Positions 44,585 through 53,437 of a stretch of DNA of 64,000 nt are shown piece after piece. The DNA is taken from NCBI GenBank assembly GCA_963822955.1, contig CAWGJS010000002.1, positions 2,108,001 to 2,172,000 on the forward strand, given 5' to 3'. Source of the stretch: JAJYUU01 sp963822955. Its GTDB lineage: Bacteria > Actinomycetota > Actinomycetes > Streptosporangiales > Streptosporangiaceae. A model generated the notes under the pieces. That model saw nothing but the letters and a program-made list of their open reading frames with translations, was not told where the DNA came from and did not search any database. Made by a program: the position numbers and the translations under genes. The first letter of the stretch is position 1. Each line of letters starts with the position of its first letter.

Positions 44585-44884
44585 ATGGCGATCAGCGGAT
44601 CGCGGGCCCTAGGACGGCCCGCGGAGCCCGCGGCCAAAGCACAGTCTCCGGGCGGCAACGCTCTAGCTTCGTATCTCGCGGACCGCCCGCCGGCCTACGC
44701 GTTGTCGCTTGCCGCTTCGGGCGGGGTCGCGCTGTATGCGCTGGCGGCTGGTGCCCGCCCTGGACACCGCCACCGTGTGCTGTGGCTCGCGCTCGGCGCG
44801 CATTGCGCCGCGCAGCTTGCCGGCATCGTGGCTGCCACCGAGGTGGCGCGCCGGAGAGCATCTGCCGCAAAGACGGGAGACTAG
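44585..44884 (+). CDS. Small membrane protein, third of four
   Basis: A 99-residue protein from the ATG at 44585, with GGGGGTG seven bases upstream. After a 40-residue Ala/Pro-rich tail there are two hydrophobic segments (YALSLAASGGVALYALAAGA, about 38-57; LWLALGAHCAAQLAGIVAA, about 66-84). No family recognised. The stop is one base from the next start. Confidence 0.5.
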   Translation: MAISGSRALGRPAEPAAKAQSPGGNALASYLADRPPAYALSLAASGGVALYALAAGARPGHRHRVLWLALGAHCAAQLAGIVAATEVARRRASAAKTGD

Positions 44885-44885
44885 G

Positions 44886-45098
44886 GTGACGGATTTCTTT
44901 CAGCTCGTGGCCGCAGGGCCGGCATTCTTCGTCAGCTCGTGGATCCTGATGCTCTTTGCCGGCATCACGGGCCCTGACGTAGGCATCCGGCCGTTCGGCT
45001 ACCTGACGTCCATGGTCGTGACCATCGGGCTCTGGCTGACGCTCGCTCCGGCTGCCGGCGCGATTGCCAGGGTGACGAGGAAGAACAAGAAGCCCTGA
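44886..45098 (+). CDS. Small two-helix membrane protein, fourth of four
   Basis: A 70-residue protein from the GTG at 44886. It has a hydrophobic N-terminal helix (LVAAGPAFFVSSWILMLFAGI), a short loop, a second helix (LTSMVVTIGLWLTLAPAAGAI) and a basic end. There is one base between the previous stop and this start. No family recognised. Confidence 0.55.
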   Translation: MTDFFQLVAAGPAFFVSSWILMLFAGITGPDVGIRPFGYLTSMVVTIGLWLTLAPAAGAIARVTRKNKKP

Positions 45099-45107
45099 GG
45101 CGCACGG

Positions 45108-46042
45108 TCAATTCGCAGGCCGGCGAGCCTGGTTCAGCTCGCGCGCGGCGGCCCAGGCGTCCGCCACCGGACCGACGTGCCGGAGCTTGTCGGGGTTGTT
45201 CACCGAGCGGATCGCCTGAATCTGCCCGTCGAGTACGTCGAGCGTCAAGGTAAAGAGCACCTTGCCGTCCCGATCGCGGAAGATCGCCCCGGGCTCGCCG
45301 TTTACCTCACGCGGCTCCGGGGTCACGTCGATCCGGACGAGCCAGGGGAAGACTGCGCCAAGTACCCTGGCCGCCTTGTCGGCGCCGATGATGCTCCTGG
45401 CCAGCGCCGGAGCCTTGCCGCCGCTGTCCCCGGCCAGCTGAACGTCAGCTGCGAGCAGCTCCCGCAGGCCGTCGACGTCGCCTTCGGCGAGCGCGCCGAA
45501 GAACCGCGCCGCCAGTTTCTCTCGCTCCCTGCGGTCCGCCTCGAACCGCGGGCGCCCTGCGTCCACGTGGCGCCGCGCCCGCACCGCGAGCTGGCGGCAC
45601 GCCGCCTCCGATCTCCCCACCGCCGACGCGATCTCGCCGAAGCCGAACCCGAACACTTCCCGCAGCACGAACACCGCCCGCTCTAGCGGGCTCAGCCGCT
45701 CGAGCAGCAACAGCGCCGCCATCGACACCGAGTCGGCAAGCTCCGCCGACCGCTCGGGGTCGGATAGGGGTCGGAATAGGGGTCGGTCAGCAGCGGCTCA
45801 GGGAACCACGGCCCGGCGTATTCCTCCCGCCGGACGCGGGCCGAGCGCAGCACGTCGATCGAGAGCCGGGTCACCGTTGCCGAAAGGAACGCCTTGGCCG
45901 AGGCGGGTTGCGCCGGATAGGCCTGGTATCGCAGCCAGGTTTCCTGAACCGCGTCCTCCGCCTCGCTCACGCTGGCGAGGATCCGGTAGGCGATAGCGAA
46001 CAGCAGGGGCCGCAGCTCCTCGAACTCCTCGCCTTTGCTCAC
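45108..46042 (-). pseudogene. ECF41/SigJ-type sigma factor, frameshifted
   Basis: An ECF sigma factor with a C-terminal SnoaL-like domain, ~311 residues if repaired. The N-terminal part (from 46042) has EFEELRPLLFAIAYRILASVSEAEDAVQ and the region-2 DVLRSARVRREEY. The C-terminal part (LLLLERLSPLERAVFVLREVFGF region 4, then a SnoaL-like LAARFFGALAEGDVDGL) reads in another frame. The break is at about 45763, inside a short tandem repeat of GACCCCTATTCC-type units; restoring one T joins them as ...DPYSDPERSAELADSVSMA. ECF41 is regulated by its own C-terminal extension rather than an anti-sigma factor. The SDR gene overlaps upstream by ATGA. Confidence 0.82.
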
Positions 46043-46988
46043 GCCAGCTCTTCCTTAAACCCCTGCCGCCACGACGGATACCGCAGCTGCCAGCCGAGCT
46101 CCCGCTTGGCCTTGGCGTTGGAGAAACCGCGCCCCTCGGTCATCATGCCCACCACCATCTCGCCGGCCAGCAGCCGGGCCAGCCACCCCGGGAGCCGTCT
46201 CGGCGGCTTCGCGCCCGCGCACTCGGCCAGATAGGGCAGCCACTCGCTGACAGGGCCGGCTCGTCGTCGACGATGTTGAACACGCCCGTTGCCTGCTGCT
46301 CTACCGCCAGCACGGTCGCGCTCGCCGCGTCGTCGAGATGCACCCACGAGAAGTAGCCGGTGCCGCCCCCGACCAGCGGGAACATCCGCCTGCGCACGAG
46401 CTTGACCTGATCGTCGGTGGCGCCTGGCCCGTAGAGCGAGCCGTAGCGCAGCACCGCGCCGCCAGCCATGGCGACCGCATCCTCGAGATGGCCGATCGCC
46501 TTCGTCCCCTCCGCCAGCTCGCGCGCCAGCGTCCCCGCCCCCAGGTCCAGTGGGTCTTCCTCGGTCTTAACCCATCCGCCCTCGCGGGTTCCGTTGAAGA
46601 TGGCGGCGCCCTGCGCGACAAAGCTGGTGACGCCGGCCGCCTCGGCGGCAGCCAGCAGATGGTCGGTCCCCTCGCTGCGGAGCCGGTTAGTGGTGGCAAA
46701 GAAGCGGTCGGGATTCCTCAGGTTGGGCTTGCCGGCATGCGCCTCGGACAGGGCCGTCATCTGGTTCACGATCGCGTCCGGCCGTGCCCCTGCCACCGCG
46801 GCGCCGACCGACCCCGCGTCCAGGCCGTCCATCACGACCCCATCGGCGCCCAGCTGCCTCAGCAAGTCCAGCCGCGCCGCGTTCGTCGTCGTCGCCGTCA
46901 CCTGGTGACCACGGGCCACCAGCTGCGGCACCAGCCGCCGCCCGACAACGCCTGTACCGCCTGCCACGAGCACTCGCACGGCCATCAC
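46039..46988 (-). pseudogene. NAD-dependent epimerase/dehydratase-like SDR, frameshifted
   Basis: An extended SDR. Seen: Rossmann motif RVLVAGGTGVVGRRLVPQLVARG at the N-terminus, the YxxxK-type region near SLYGPGA, and LAVEQQATGVFNIVDDEP. The C-terminus reads in another frame (VSEWLPYLAECAGAKPPRR, LGWQLRYPSWRQGF). Restoring one C in the run at 46253-46255 joins them. SDRs are typical partners of ECF41 sigma factors, and the sigma gene overlaps this gene's end as ATGA, so the pair is likely one operon. The substrate is unknown. Confidence 0.78.
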
Positions 46989-47066
46989 CCGCCTGGTCCC
47001 CGCGAACTGAGTCTCCAGTCCCGAGACGAGATAGCCCCGGCCGTCTGTGACATGGGGGCCCGGGAG

Positions 47067-49410
47067 CTAGGGAAGATCGCTGGCGGCTCGTGGCAGCAGG
47101 CAGCTGACGGTGAACCGGGCTGGCGCACCTGCTGATCGGTCCTTGACGACGCCCTGTACCTCGTTCTCGAAGCCGGGGAACTGCGCCTCCCAGCGCTCGA
47201 CGAGCTGCAGGTAGTCGACGACTGGCCGGGTGCGGGAGTCAAACCGCTCGCCTGGCACCACAACCGGAATCCCGGGCGGGTAGAGCAGGCACGTGACCGC
47301 GCACGTCCTGCCCTCGAGCTCGCCAAGTGGTACCTGCTCTGTCTGGCCGTTGACCAGTGCGGCGAACGCCTCGGCTGGAGTCACGACCTGTGTCGGCAGG
47401 TGCTCGGTGAGCGCTTCCTGCATGTGGGCGGTGTCGTACCCGGACAGGAACTCATGCATCTCAGCGGCCAGGTCGCGCAGCCCGATGTCCGCATAACGCT
47501 CCGGATAGACGGCGGCAAGCCCCGGCAGCGCGGCTGCTACCAGCGTGTTCGCCTCGTAGGCGCGGTGGAAGTCAAAGAGCTCCGCGAGCAGGGTGCCGGA
47601 CTTGCCGCGCGTCACGGCGATCGAGAACAGCACGAGGATTGAGTAGTAACCGGTCTTCTCGACGACCACGCCACGCGAGCGCAGGTAGGAGGAGACAAGG
47701 CTTGCCGGTATCCCCCATCTGTCAGGCCGGCCGTCGGTGCCGATTCCGGGCGTGACCATGGTGACCTTCACCGGGTCAAGCATTGCCTCGCCCGGCAGCA
47801 GCCGCGGGAAGCCATGCCAGGACCGGTCCGTGGCCAGGAGCCAGGTGTCCTGCTCGAGCGCCCGATCCGTCCCGCCCCGCGTGGCATTACTGCCTGCGTC
47901 GCCCGCTGACAGCGGCGGCTGGAACACGCTGAACCACCAGGCACCGGAACTAGTCATCCGGGCGGCCACGTCGGCCATTTCCTGGCGGAAGCTGATGGCT
48001 TCTGCGAGCGCGTCGTCGACCAGGGTCCGGCCTGCCGCGCCCTCCATCATCTTCGTCGCGACATCGAGCGAGGCGAAGATCCCGTACTGCGGCGAAGTGG
48101 AAGTGTGCAGCATGAACGCTTCGTTGAACTGCGGCCGGGGCAGCGGCGTGCGACCGTGCCGGATGTGGATCATTGACGCCTGCGAGAGGGCTGCCAGCAT
48201 CTTGTGCGTCGACATGGTCGTGATCACGGTGGGAGCCGACTGAGCTCGGTGCCGTTCGGCAGCCATCCCGAAGTGGCCGGCGTACAGGGGATGGAACGCG
48301 GCATACGGGATCCACGCCTCGTCGAGCAGCACGTGCTCGGCTACCTGACCCAGAGCGTCGATGAGCATGCCGGTGTCGTACATGATGCCGTCGTAGGTCG
48401 AGTTCGTGACCACGGCGAGACGGGCCCGCCGTGCGCCCCCGCTCAGCCGTGAGCGGGTTGCCGGCGATCTTGGCCTGGATCACTGCCGGATCCAGCTCGT
48501 CCGCCCGGATCGGCCCGATCAGGCCCAGCGCGTTCCTCGTCGACTGCAGCCAGACCGGAACGGCGCCGGTCTGGATGACCGCGTTGACAATCGACTTGTG
48601 GCAATTGCGATCAAGCAGCACCACGTCGCCGGGCGTCACCGTGGCCCGGAAGGCGATCTGGTTGGCCATCGTGGTGCCGTTGGTGACGAAGTAGGTGTCG
48701 TCGGCGCGGAACACGCGGGCAGCGTTGAGCTCTGCCGCCTCGACGACGCCCTCGTGCTCGAGGATGGAACCGAGCTCAGGCACCGACGAGGAGAGGTCCG
48801 CACGCAGGAACCGCTCGCCCACGAAGTCGAAGAACAGCCGGCCGGCCGGGGACTTGAGGTACGCGAGGCCGCCCATGTGTCCCGGGGTATGCCAGGCGTA
48901 GCGGTACTCGTTGACGTAGCGCACGAGCGCGCCGAAGAACGGCGGGAGCAGGCTGTCGTAGTACTGATGCATCGCGGTACGGATGTGGCCGACGATCCAG
49001 TGCGGCGTGTCCTCGGTCAGCCAGATCGCGCCTGCGAGCGAGTCCGCTACCTCAGGGCTCAGGCCACGGACGGACAACCCTTCGGTCATCAGGAACGCGG
49101 GCAGCCCGTTGAAGCGCTCGCGCGCCAGCTCAAGCAGGGCGGCCGGGCTGCGGGATTCCTCCAGCGGCACGCCGCTCTCCACCCAGCCGGCTAGCACGGC
49201 GCCAAGCTCAGGATGGGTGCGCAGCATCAGGTCGCCGTCGGCGTATCCGCTGGCCTCCAGAACGGTCATGCCCGCCTCGTTCATCTCGCCAGTGATTCTC
49301 TTCACGGCGGTGCGGACCGTCAGGCCGGACTCGGTCTCGTCATGTACCACGAGCACGGGCATGCTCTCGTACGGCTCCACTTGCGGTCCCTTCTCGCGCG
49401 GGCGACTCAT
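47067..49410 (-). pseudogene. Orn/Lys/Arg decarboxylase (fold type I PLP), frameshifted
   Basis: A PLP enzyme of about 780 residues forming a diamine from a basic amino acid. Seen in the N-terminal part: a CheY-like wing (VLVVHDETESGLTVRTAV) and YAWHTPGHMGGLAYLKSPAGRLFFD, then FRADDTYFVTNGTTMANQIAF. The C-terminal part has LLDEAWIPYAAFHPLYAGHFGM and the PLP Lys in TMSTHKMLAALSQ. The frames meet at 48425-48427: removing one base in that GGG run yields ARLAVVTNSTYDG. No antiporter gene is adjacent. The precise substrate cannot be given. Confidence 0.85.
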
Positions 49411-49451
49411 CCACGCTGCCCGGCTGCGGCATTCATCCGCAAGTGCCTGCG

Positions 49452-50210
49452 TCAGTGTTCTGGCTCGATAGTGATCGAGCCCGTCTGAGTCGTGGCCGTG
49501 ATGGTGTGCGAGGACTTCGGGTTGACGGCCACGCCGACGCGCGTGCTGCCGACGCTGACGCTGGCCGCGACGTCGTAGGACAGCTTGCCGGGTACTCGCA
49601 GAACTATCGAGCCAACGGCAGTTGCGGCAGTAATAGCGGCTGGCTCCGCCGAGAAGGTGGCGTCGATCTTGCCGACTGAGACTCGCAACGTTGCATGCGC
49701 GGATGACAGGTCACGGCCGAGGACTGACCCGGCGTGGTCGGTGGCTTCGATCGGCCCGGACACCGAACCTAGCTCAATGTCTCCGGCGTTCGTGCTCGCC
49801 GTGATCGGACCGGAGAGCCCGTCGAGCCGGATCGTGCCCGCCCCGTCATGGATCCGCACGATCGTCGCCTGCGGAACGTCGATGTCGTAGCTGACGGTGC
49901 AGGTCTCGAGCGCTGGGCAGCTGGTGTCCAGAGTGAGGGCGCCCGCGGAAACTCCATGCGTGGTGACGGGCACGGTGTGGCGGAACGTCAGGTAGTCGGT
50001 CACCCTGACCACGGCGGTGCGGGATCCGGTAACGTCAACGTCGCCCGCCTGGCCATGCACCACCAGCATTCGCACCTGACCGGGGACCGAGTAGCTGCTC
50101 GTGCGATGCTGCAGAGGACCAACGCTGACACTGGCGTAACAGCCAGCCAGGGCGGAGACAGCCAGGCTCGCTATAAGGCCCGCGGCAGCTAGCTTGACGA
50201 GCCTAGTCAT
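49452..50210 (-). CDS. DUF4097-type beta-helix lipoprotein
   Basis: A 252-residue lipoprotein. The N-terminus has LVKLAAAGLIASLAVSALAGC, a clean lipobox with the acylated Cys near residue 24. The rest is repeating short beta strands with regular Gly/Asp turns (LDGLSGPITASTNAGDIELGSVSGPIEATDHAG), typical of DUF4097 right-handed beta-helix-like proteins. Start: ATG 50210, with a GTG at 50219 as alternative. The function is unknown; related proteins are envelope-stress or two-component associated. A small ORF (50268-50426) lies upstream on the same strand. Confidence 0.8.
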   Translation of the reverse strand: MTRLVKLAAAGLIASLAVSALAGCYASVSVGPLQHRTSSYSVPGQVRMLVVHGQAGDVDVTGSRTAVVRVTDYLTFRHTVPVTTHGVSAGALTLDTSCPALETCTVSYDIDVPQATIVRIHDGAGTIRLDGLSGPITASTNAGDIELGSVSGPIEATDHAGSVLGRDLSSAHATLRVSVGKIDATFSAEPAAITAATAVGSIVLRVPGKLSYDVAASVSVGSTRVGVAVNPKSSHTITATTQTGSITIEPEH

Positions 50211-50267
50211 GTCGGGCACGGCTCAGGTGCGTCAGGACGTTGCTCGAGGCTGTGGCTGGCCAGCTGC

Positions 50268-50426
50268 TCAGCACGGAGCCCGGCCCCATCTGAACCAGCC
50301 AGGGCGAGACCAAGCCGGGCGGCGCCGCAAGCCGTAGCTGGCCACGTGACCGGCTGCGGCCAGGATCAGCGTGCCCAGCGCAGTCACCCCAGCCCGGTGC
50401 GCACCTGTCAGGCATCGCGTCTTCAT
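50268..50426 (-). CDS. Possible 52-residue membrane peptide
   Basis: ATG at 50426 with GGAG eight bases upstream and a TGA at 50268. The product has a basic start, one hydrophobic stretch (GVTALGTLILAAAGHVASYGL), and an Arg/Trp-rich tail. No family recognised. It fills the gap between GH3 and the DUF4097 lipoprotein and may be a small exported peptide or chance open frame. Confidence 0.3.
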   Translation of the reverse strand: MKTRCLTGAHRAGVTALGTLILAAAGHVASYGLRRRPAWSRPGWFRWGRAPC

Positions 50427-50475
50427 GATCTTTACTCCAGCACCGATTGCCGGCGGCCGGTGGAGGCAAAGGTCC

Positions 50476-53310
50476 TTAGGGCGTGGCTGCGGTGGTCACT
50501 GTTACCAGTGTCCCGGCCGTTACGGTTCCGGCTGGGCCATCGCTGGGGGCCCGGAAGGTGGCGGTGGCGGTGAGGCGGTTCACGTTGGCTTGGGTGCCTA
50601 CCGGAGCGGTGACCAGCCAGGAGACGGTCAGGCCGTCGGATGGGCGCAAGGTGGCAGCGGTGGTGGGCCCGAGTGCCTGCGTCTGCCAGCTGGCCGGGAC
50701 GCCCAGCTGCAGGCGGATGCTGCTGAGGGTGAGATTGCCGCCGGGCGTCAGCGATGTGGTGACCGTGAACGGCTGCCCGGCCTGCTCGGCGGCCGGGGCC
50801 TGGATGGCGGCGTTCCTGGTCCCAGTAGTCTTGGTGATCCTGAATGACCCTTTGAGCGGCAGGTCGGCCATGGCTGAGGAGTCACCGACCATCACACGGT
50901 AACGTCCATCGGCCACCGCCCAGGTGCCGGCCGGGCTGTCCCAGTAGCTCTCGTCGGCCGGGGTGAGGGTGAAGTGGATCCGGGCCGACTTTCCTGGGCG
51001 CAGGGTCACCCTGCGGAAGCCCTTGAGCTGCCGCGGCGGTTCACCGGCTGCGGCTGGGTCCGCCAGGTACAGCTGGGCCACGTCAGCGCCGGTCCTGGTG
51101 CCGGTGTTCGTCACGGTGGCGGCAACCCGGACCTCGCCGAGCGAGGTGATGGACGACGGCGAGATGTGCAAGTGGCTAAATGAGAAACTGGTGTAGCTCA
51201 GCCCGTACCCGAACGGGAACAGCGGCGTGATGCCCTTGGCGTCATACCTGCGATAGCCGACGTCGAGGCCCTCGGAGTAGTGCACCTGGCCGTCGACCCC
51301 GGGCCACTGGGCGGGTGTGGAAGCAGGCACCTGGGACAGGCTCTTGGGGAACGTCTCCGGCAGGTGCCCAGAGGGATCCACGGCACCGAACAGCACGGCA
51401 GCGATGGCATTGCCGTCTTCCTGGCCCGGGTACCAGGCCTCCAGCACGCTCCTCACCTGAGGCAGCCACGGCATCGTCACCGGGCCGCCGGTGTTGAGCA
51501 CAACGATCGTGTCCGGGTTGGCAGCCGCGACGGCCCGGATGAGCTGGTTCTGGCCGCCCTGGAGGTCGATAGTGGCCAGGTCGCTGTTCTCGGCCTCGGT
51601 TCCGTCGACGAAGACGATCGCGGCCTTGGACGCCGCGGCCGCCTTGGCGGCGGCGGCTCGCATCGAGCGGGCCTGGCCCGGAGCGGCCAGCACCTGCCAG
51701 TTCAGGCTGGCCGAGCTGGGTGAGCCGGCGCCGGCGGCGGGCGCGTAGACGGCCATGACCGGCACCAGATGGCCGGCCGTGAGGCGAAGGCTGCCCGTCT
51801 TGGTGGTCATGCCTGGGCGGGAGGCCTGCGGCGAGCGGGCGTTGATGACCAGGTGGCCGTTGACGGTCAGCCGGGCCGCCCCCTGGCTGGTCAGCGAGAA
51901 CCGGTAGGTGCCCGTCTGGGGGACAGTGAACGTCTGGGCGGGGGCAGTTTGCAGCGACCCGCTGGCGGGCGCACCCGCCGAGCATGTGACTTTCACCCCG
52001 GAGCCGGCCTTCGCCTTGATTCCATGGCAGGGGGTGACCACGTACGGCGGGATCACGAAGGAGCTGCCGCCGCCTGCAGTGCGGGCGCCGCTGCCGCCGT
52101 CCGGGCCGATCACGGCGATCGAACTGACGCCGCGCAGCGGCAGCGCGCGCCGGGTGTTTTTGAGCAGCACGGTGCCCCGCTCGGCTACCGTGCGGGCGAA
52201 GGCAGCGTGCCGGGCGGTGGTGACGACATCCGACAGTTGTCCGGTCGGCGGATCGTTGAACAGATCGAGGCGGAACATCGAGGTGAAAATGCGGCTCACC
52301 GCATCGTTGATCGTGGCCGTGCTGACCTGGCCGTCTGCGACGGCTGCGGCGAGCTGGCCGTCGTCCCAGTAACTGCTGCCGCCCTTTTCCTGGTCCAGGC
52401 CCGCGTTCGCCGACGCCACGGTGGAGTGGTTGCCGTTCCCGTCGCTGCGCACAAAGCCCTGGTAGCCCCATTCGGTGTCGAGCACACCGGCGAGCAAGCG
52501 GGGGTTCTGGCAAAGGAACGTGCTGTCCAGGCTGGCATACGAGCACATCACCGAGCCCGCGCCAGCTTGCATAGTGGCGGCCTCGAAGCCGGGCAGGTAG
52601 ATCTCATGCAGCGCCCGGTCGCTCACCACGACGTTATCGGCCGGGGTGTTGCGGTAGGTCTCCTGGTCGTAGACGGCGTAGTGCTTGACGTCGGCCAGCA
52701 CGTGCTGGCTTTGGACGCCCCGGACTTCAGGCACGATCAGCTGCGCCGACAGGTAGGGATCCTCGCTGAGCGCCTCGAAGTTGCGGCCCCAGCGAGGATC
52801 ACGCTGGATGTCCACCCCCGGGCCCAGAGCCATGTCGATCCCCTTGCCCCAGTGCTCGGCGCCGTTTACGACCCCGTACTGGTACGCCAGTGACGGGTCC
52901 CAGGCCGACGACAGCGCCACTGCGGCCGGAAGCTGCGTCACCCCCTTGGCGCCCGCGCCCACGCCGAGCGAGTCGTCCTGCTCGGTCAGCGCTGGGATGC
53001 ACAGCGTCGGCTGGGCCGGAACGTACCCCTCGTAGCCCGCATATGGGCCGGTTGGCGTTCTGATGAAGGCGTGCATCTCCGCGATCTTCTGGTCGAGGGT
53101 CATCGCCGAGAGAAGCTCGGCGACCCGCTGAGCGACGGACTGGCTCTGGTCAAGCCACGGGCAGGAGGTCGCGGTGCCGCCTCCCGCCTGCGCTAATGGC
53201 GGCGCCCCGGCCTGGGCCGCGCCCGCCGCCCCGGCAGCCGCCAACCCGTATGTAATCAGCGCGCTGCCCGCAGCCACGGCAGCAACCACGCGGATGTTGT
53301 GCCTGTTCAC
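50476..53310 (-). CDS. Secreted GH3 beta-glycosidase with PA14 and Ig-like domains
   Basis: A 944-residue exported hydrolase, typically releasing beta-linked sugars. Seen: a signal peptide (VVAAVAAGSALITYGLAAAGAAGAAQA), the GH3 N-barrel (DQKIAEMHAF, GPGVDIQRDPRWGRNFEALSEDPYLS), the nucleophile region GFVRSDGNGNHST where the Asp is the family nucleophile, and the GH3 C-domain. A PA14 insert with LTVNGHLVINARS lies in the C-domain, as in other beta-glucosidases. An Fn3-like part (HFTLTPADESYWDSPAGTWAV) and an NEW3-type domain end it. GTG 53310 gives a normal signal peptide. Confidence 0.88.
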   Translation of the reverse strand: MNRHNIRVVAAVAAGSALITYGLAAAGAAGAAQAGAPPLAQAGGGTATSCPWLDQSQSVAQRVAELLSAMTLDQKIAEMHAFIRTPTGPYAGYEGYVPAQPTLCIPALTEQDDSLGVGAGAKGVTQLPAAVALSSAWDPSLAYQYGVVNGAEHWGKGIDMALGPGVDIQRDPRWGRNFEALSEDPYLSAQLIVPEVRGVQSQHVLADVKHYAVYDQETYRNTPADNVVVSDRALHEIYLPGFEAATMQAGAGSVMCSYASLDSTFLCQNPRLLAGVLDTEWGYQGFVRSDGNGNHSTVASANAGLDQEKGGSSYWDDGQLAAAVADGQVSTATINDAVSRIFTSMFRLDLFNDPPTGQLSDVVTTARHAAFARTVAERGTVLLKNTRRALPLRGVSSIAVIGPDGGSGARTAGGGSSFVIPPYVVTPCHGIKAKAGSGVKVTCSAGAPASGSLQTAPAQTFTVPQTGTYRFSLTSQGAARLTVNGHLVINARSPQASRPGMTTKTGSLRLTAGHLVPVMAVYAPAAGAGSPSSASLNWQVLAAPGQARSMRAAAAKAAAASKAAIVFVDGTEAENSDLATIDLQGGQNQLIRAVAAANPDTIVVLNTGGPVTMPWLPQVRSVLEAWYPGQEDGNAIAAVLFGAVDPSGHLPETFPKSLSQVPASTPAQWPGVDGQVHYSEGLDVGYRRYDAKGITPLFPFGYGLSYTSFSFSHLHISPSSITSLGEVRVAATVTNTGTRTGADVAQLYLADPAAAGEPPRQLKGFRRVTLRPGKSARIHFTLTPADESYWDSPAGTWAVADGRYRVMVGDSSAMADLPLKGSFRITKTTGTRNAAIQAPAAEQAGQPFTVTTSLTPGGNLTLSSIRLQLGVPASWQTQALGPTTAATLRPSDGLTVSWLVTAPVGTQANVNRLTATATFRAPSDGPAGTVTAGTLVTVTTAATP

Positions 53311-53335
53311 CAGATCGTTCTCACTAGGTCGGCAC

Positions 53336-53372
53336 GGGCAAAGGGCATTAACACAATAAAAAGCCATTGCCC
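53336..53372. promoter_or_regulatory. Inverted repeat upstream of the GH3 gene
   Basis: GGGCAAAGG and CCATTGCCC form 9-bp arms with one mismatch, around a 19-base AT-rich centre that contains TTAACACAATAAA. It is 26-62 bases upstream of the GH3 start. This could be an operator overlapping the promoter; no regulator is adjacent. Confidence 0.4.
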
Positions 53373-53437
53373 TAAACCTCAAATTTCGGCGCAGTTAGGT
53401 GACCGAAAGCGCCCGCCATGACGCGGGGCCTCGGCCG

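Noticed and set aside
50203..50469. 88-residue minus-strand open frame
   Set aside because: It has no ribosome-binding site and no family text; the 50268-50426 frame fits better.
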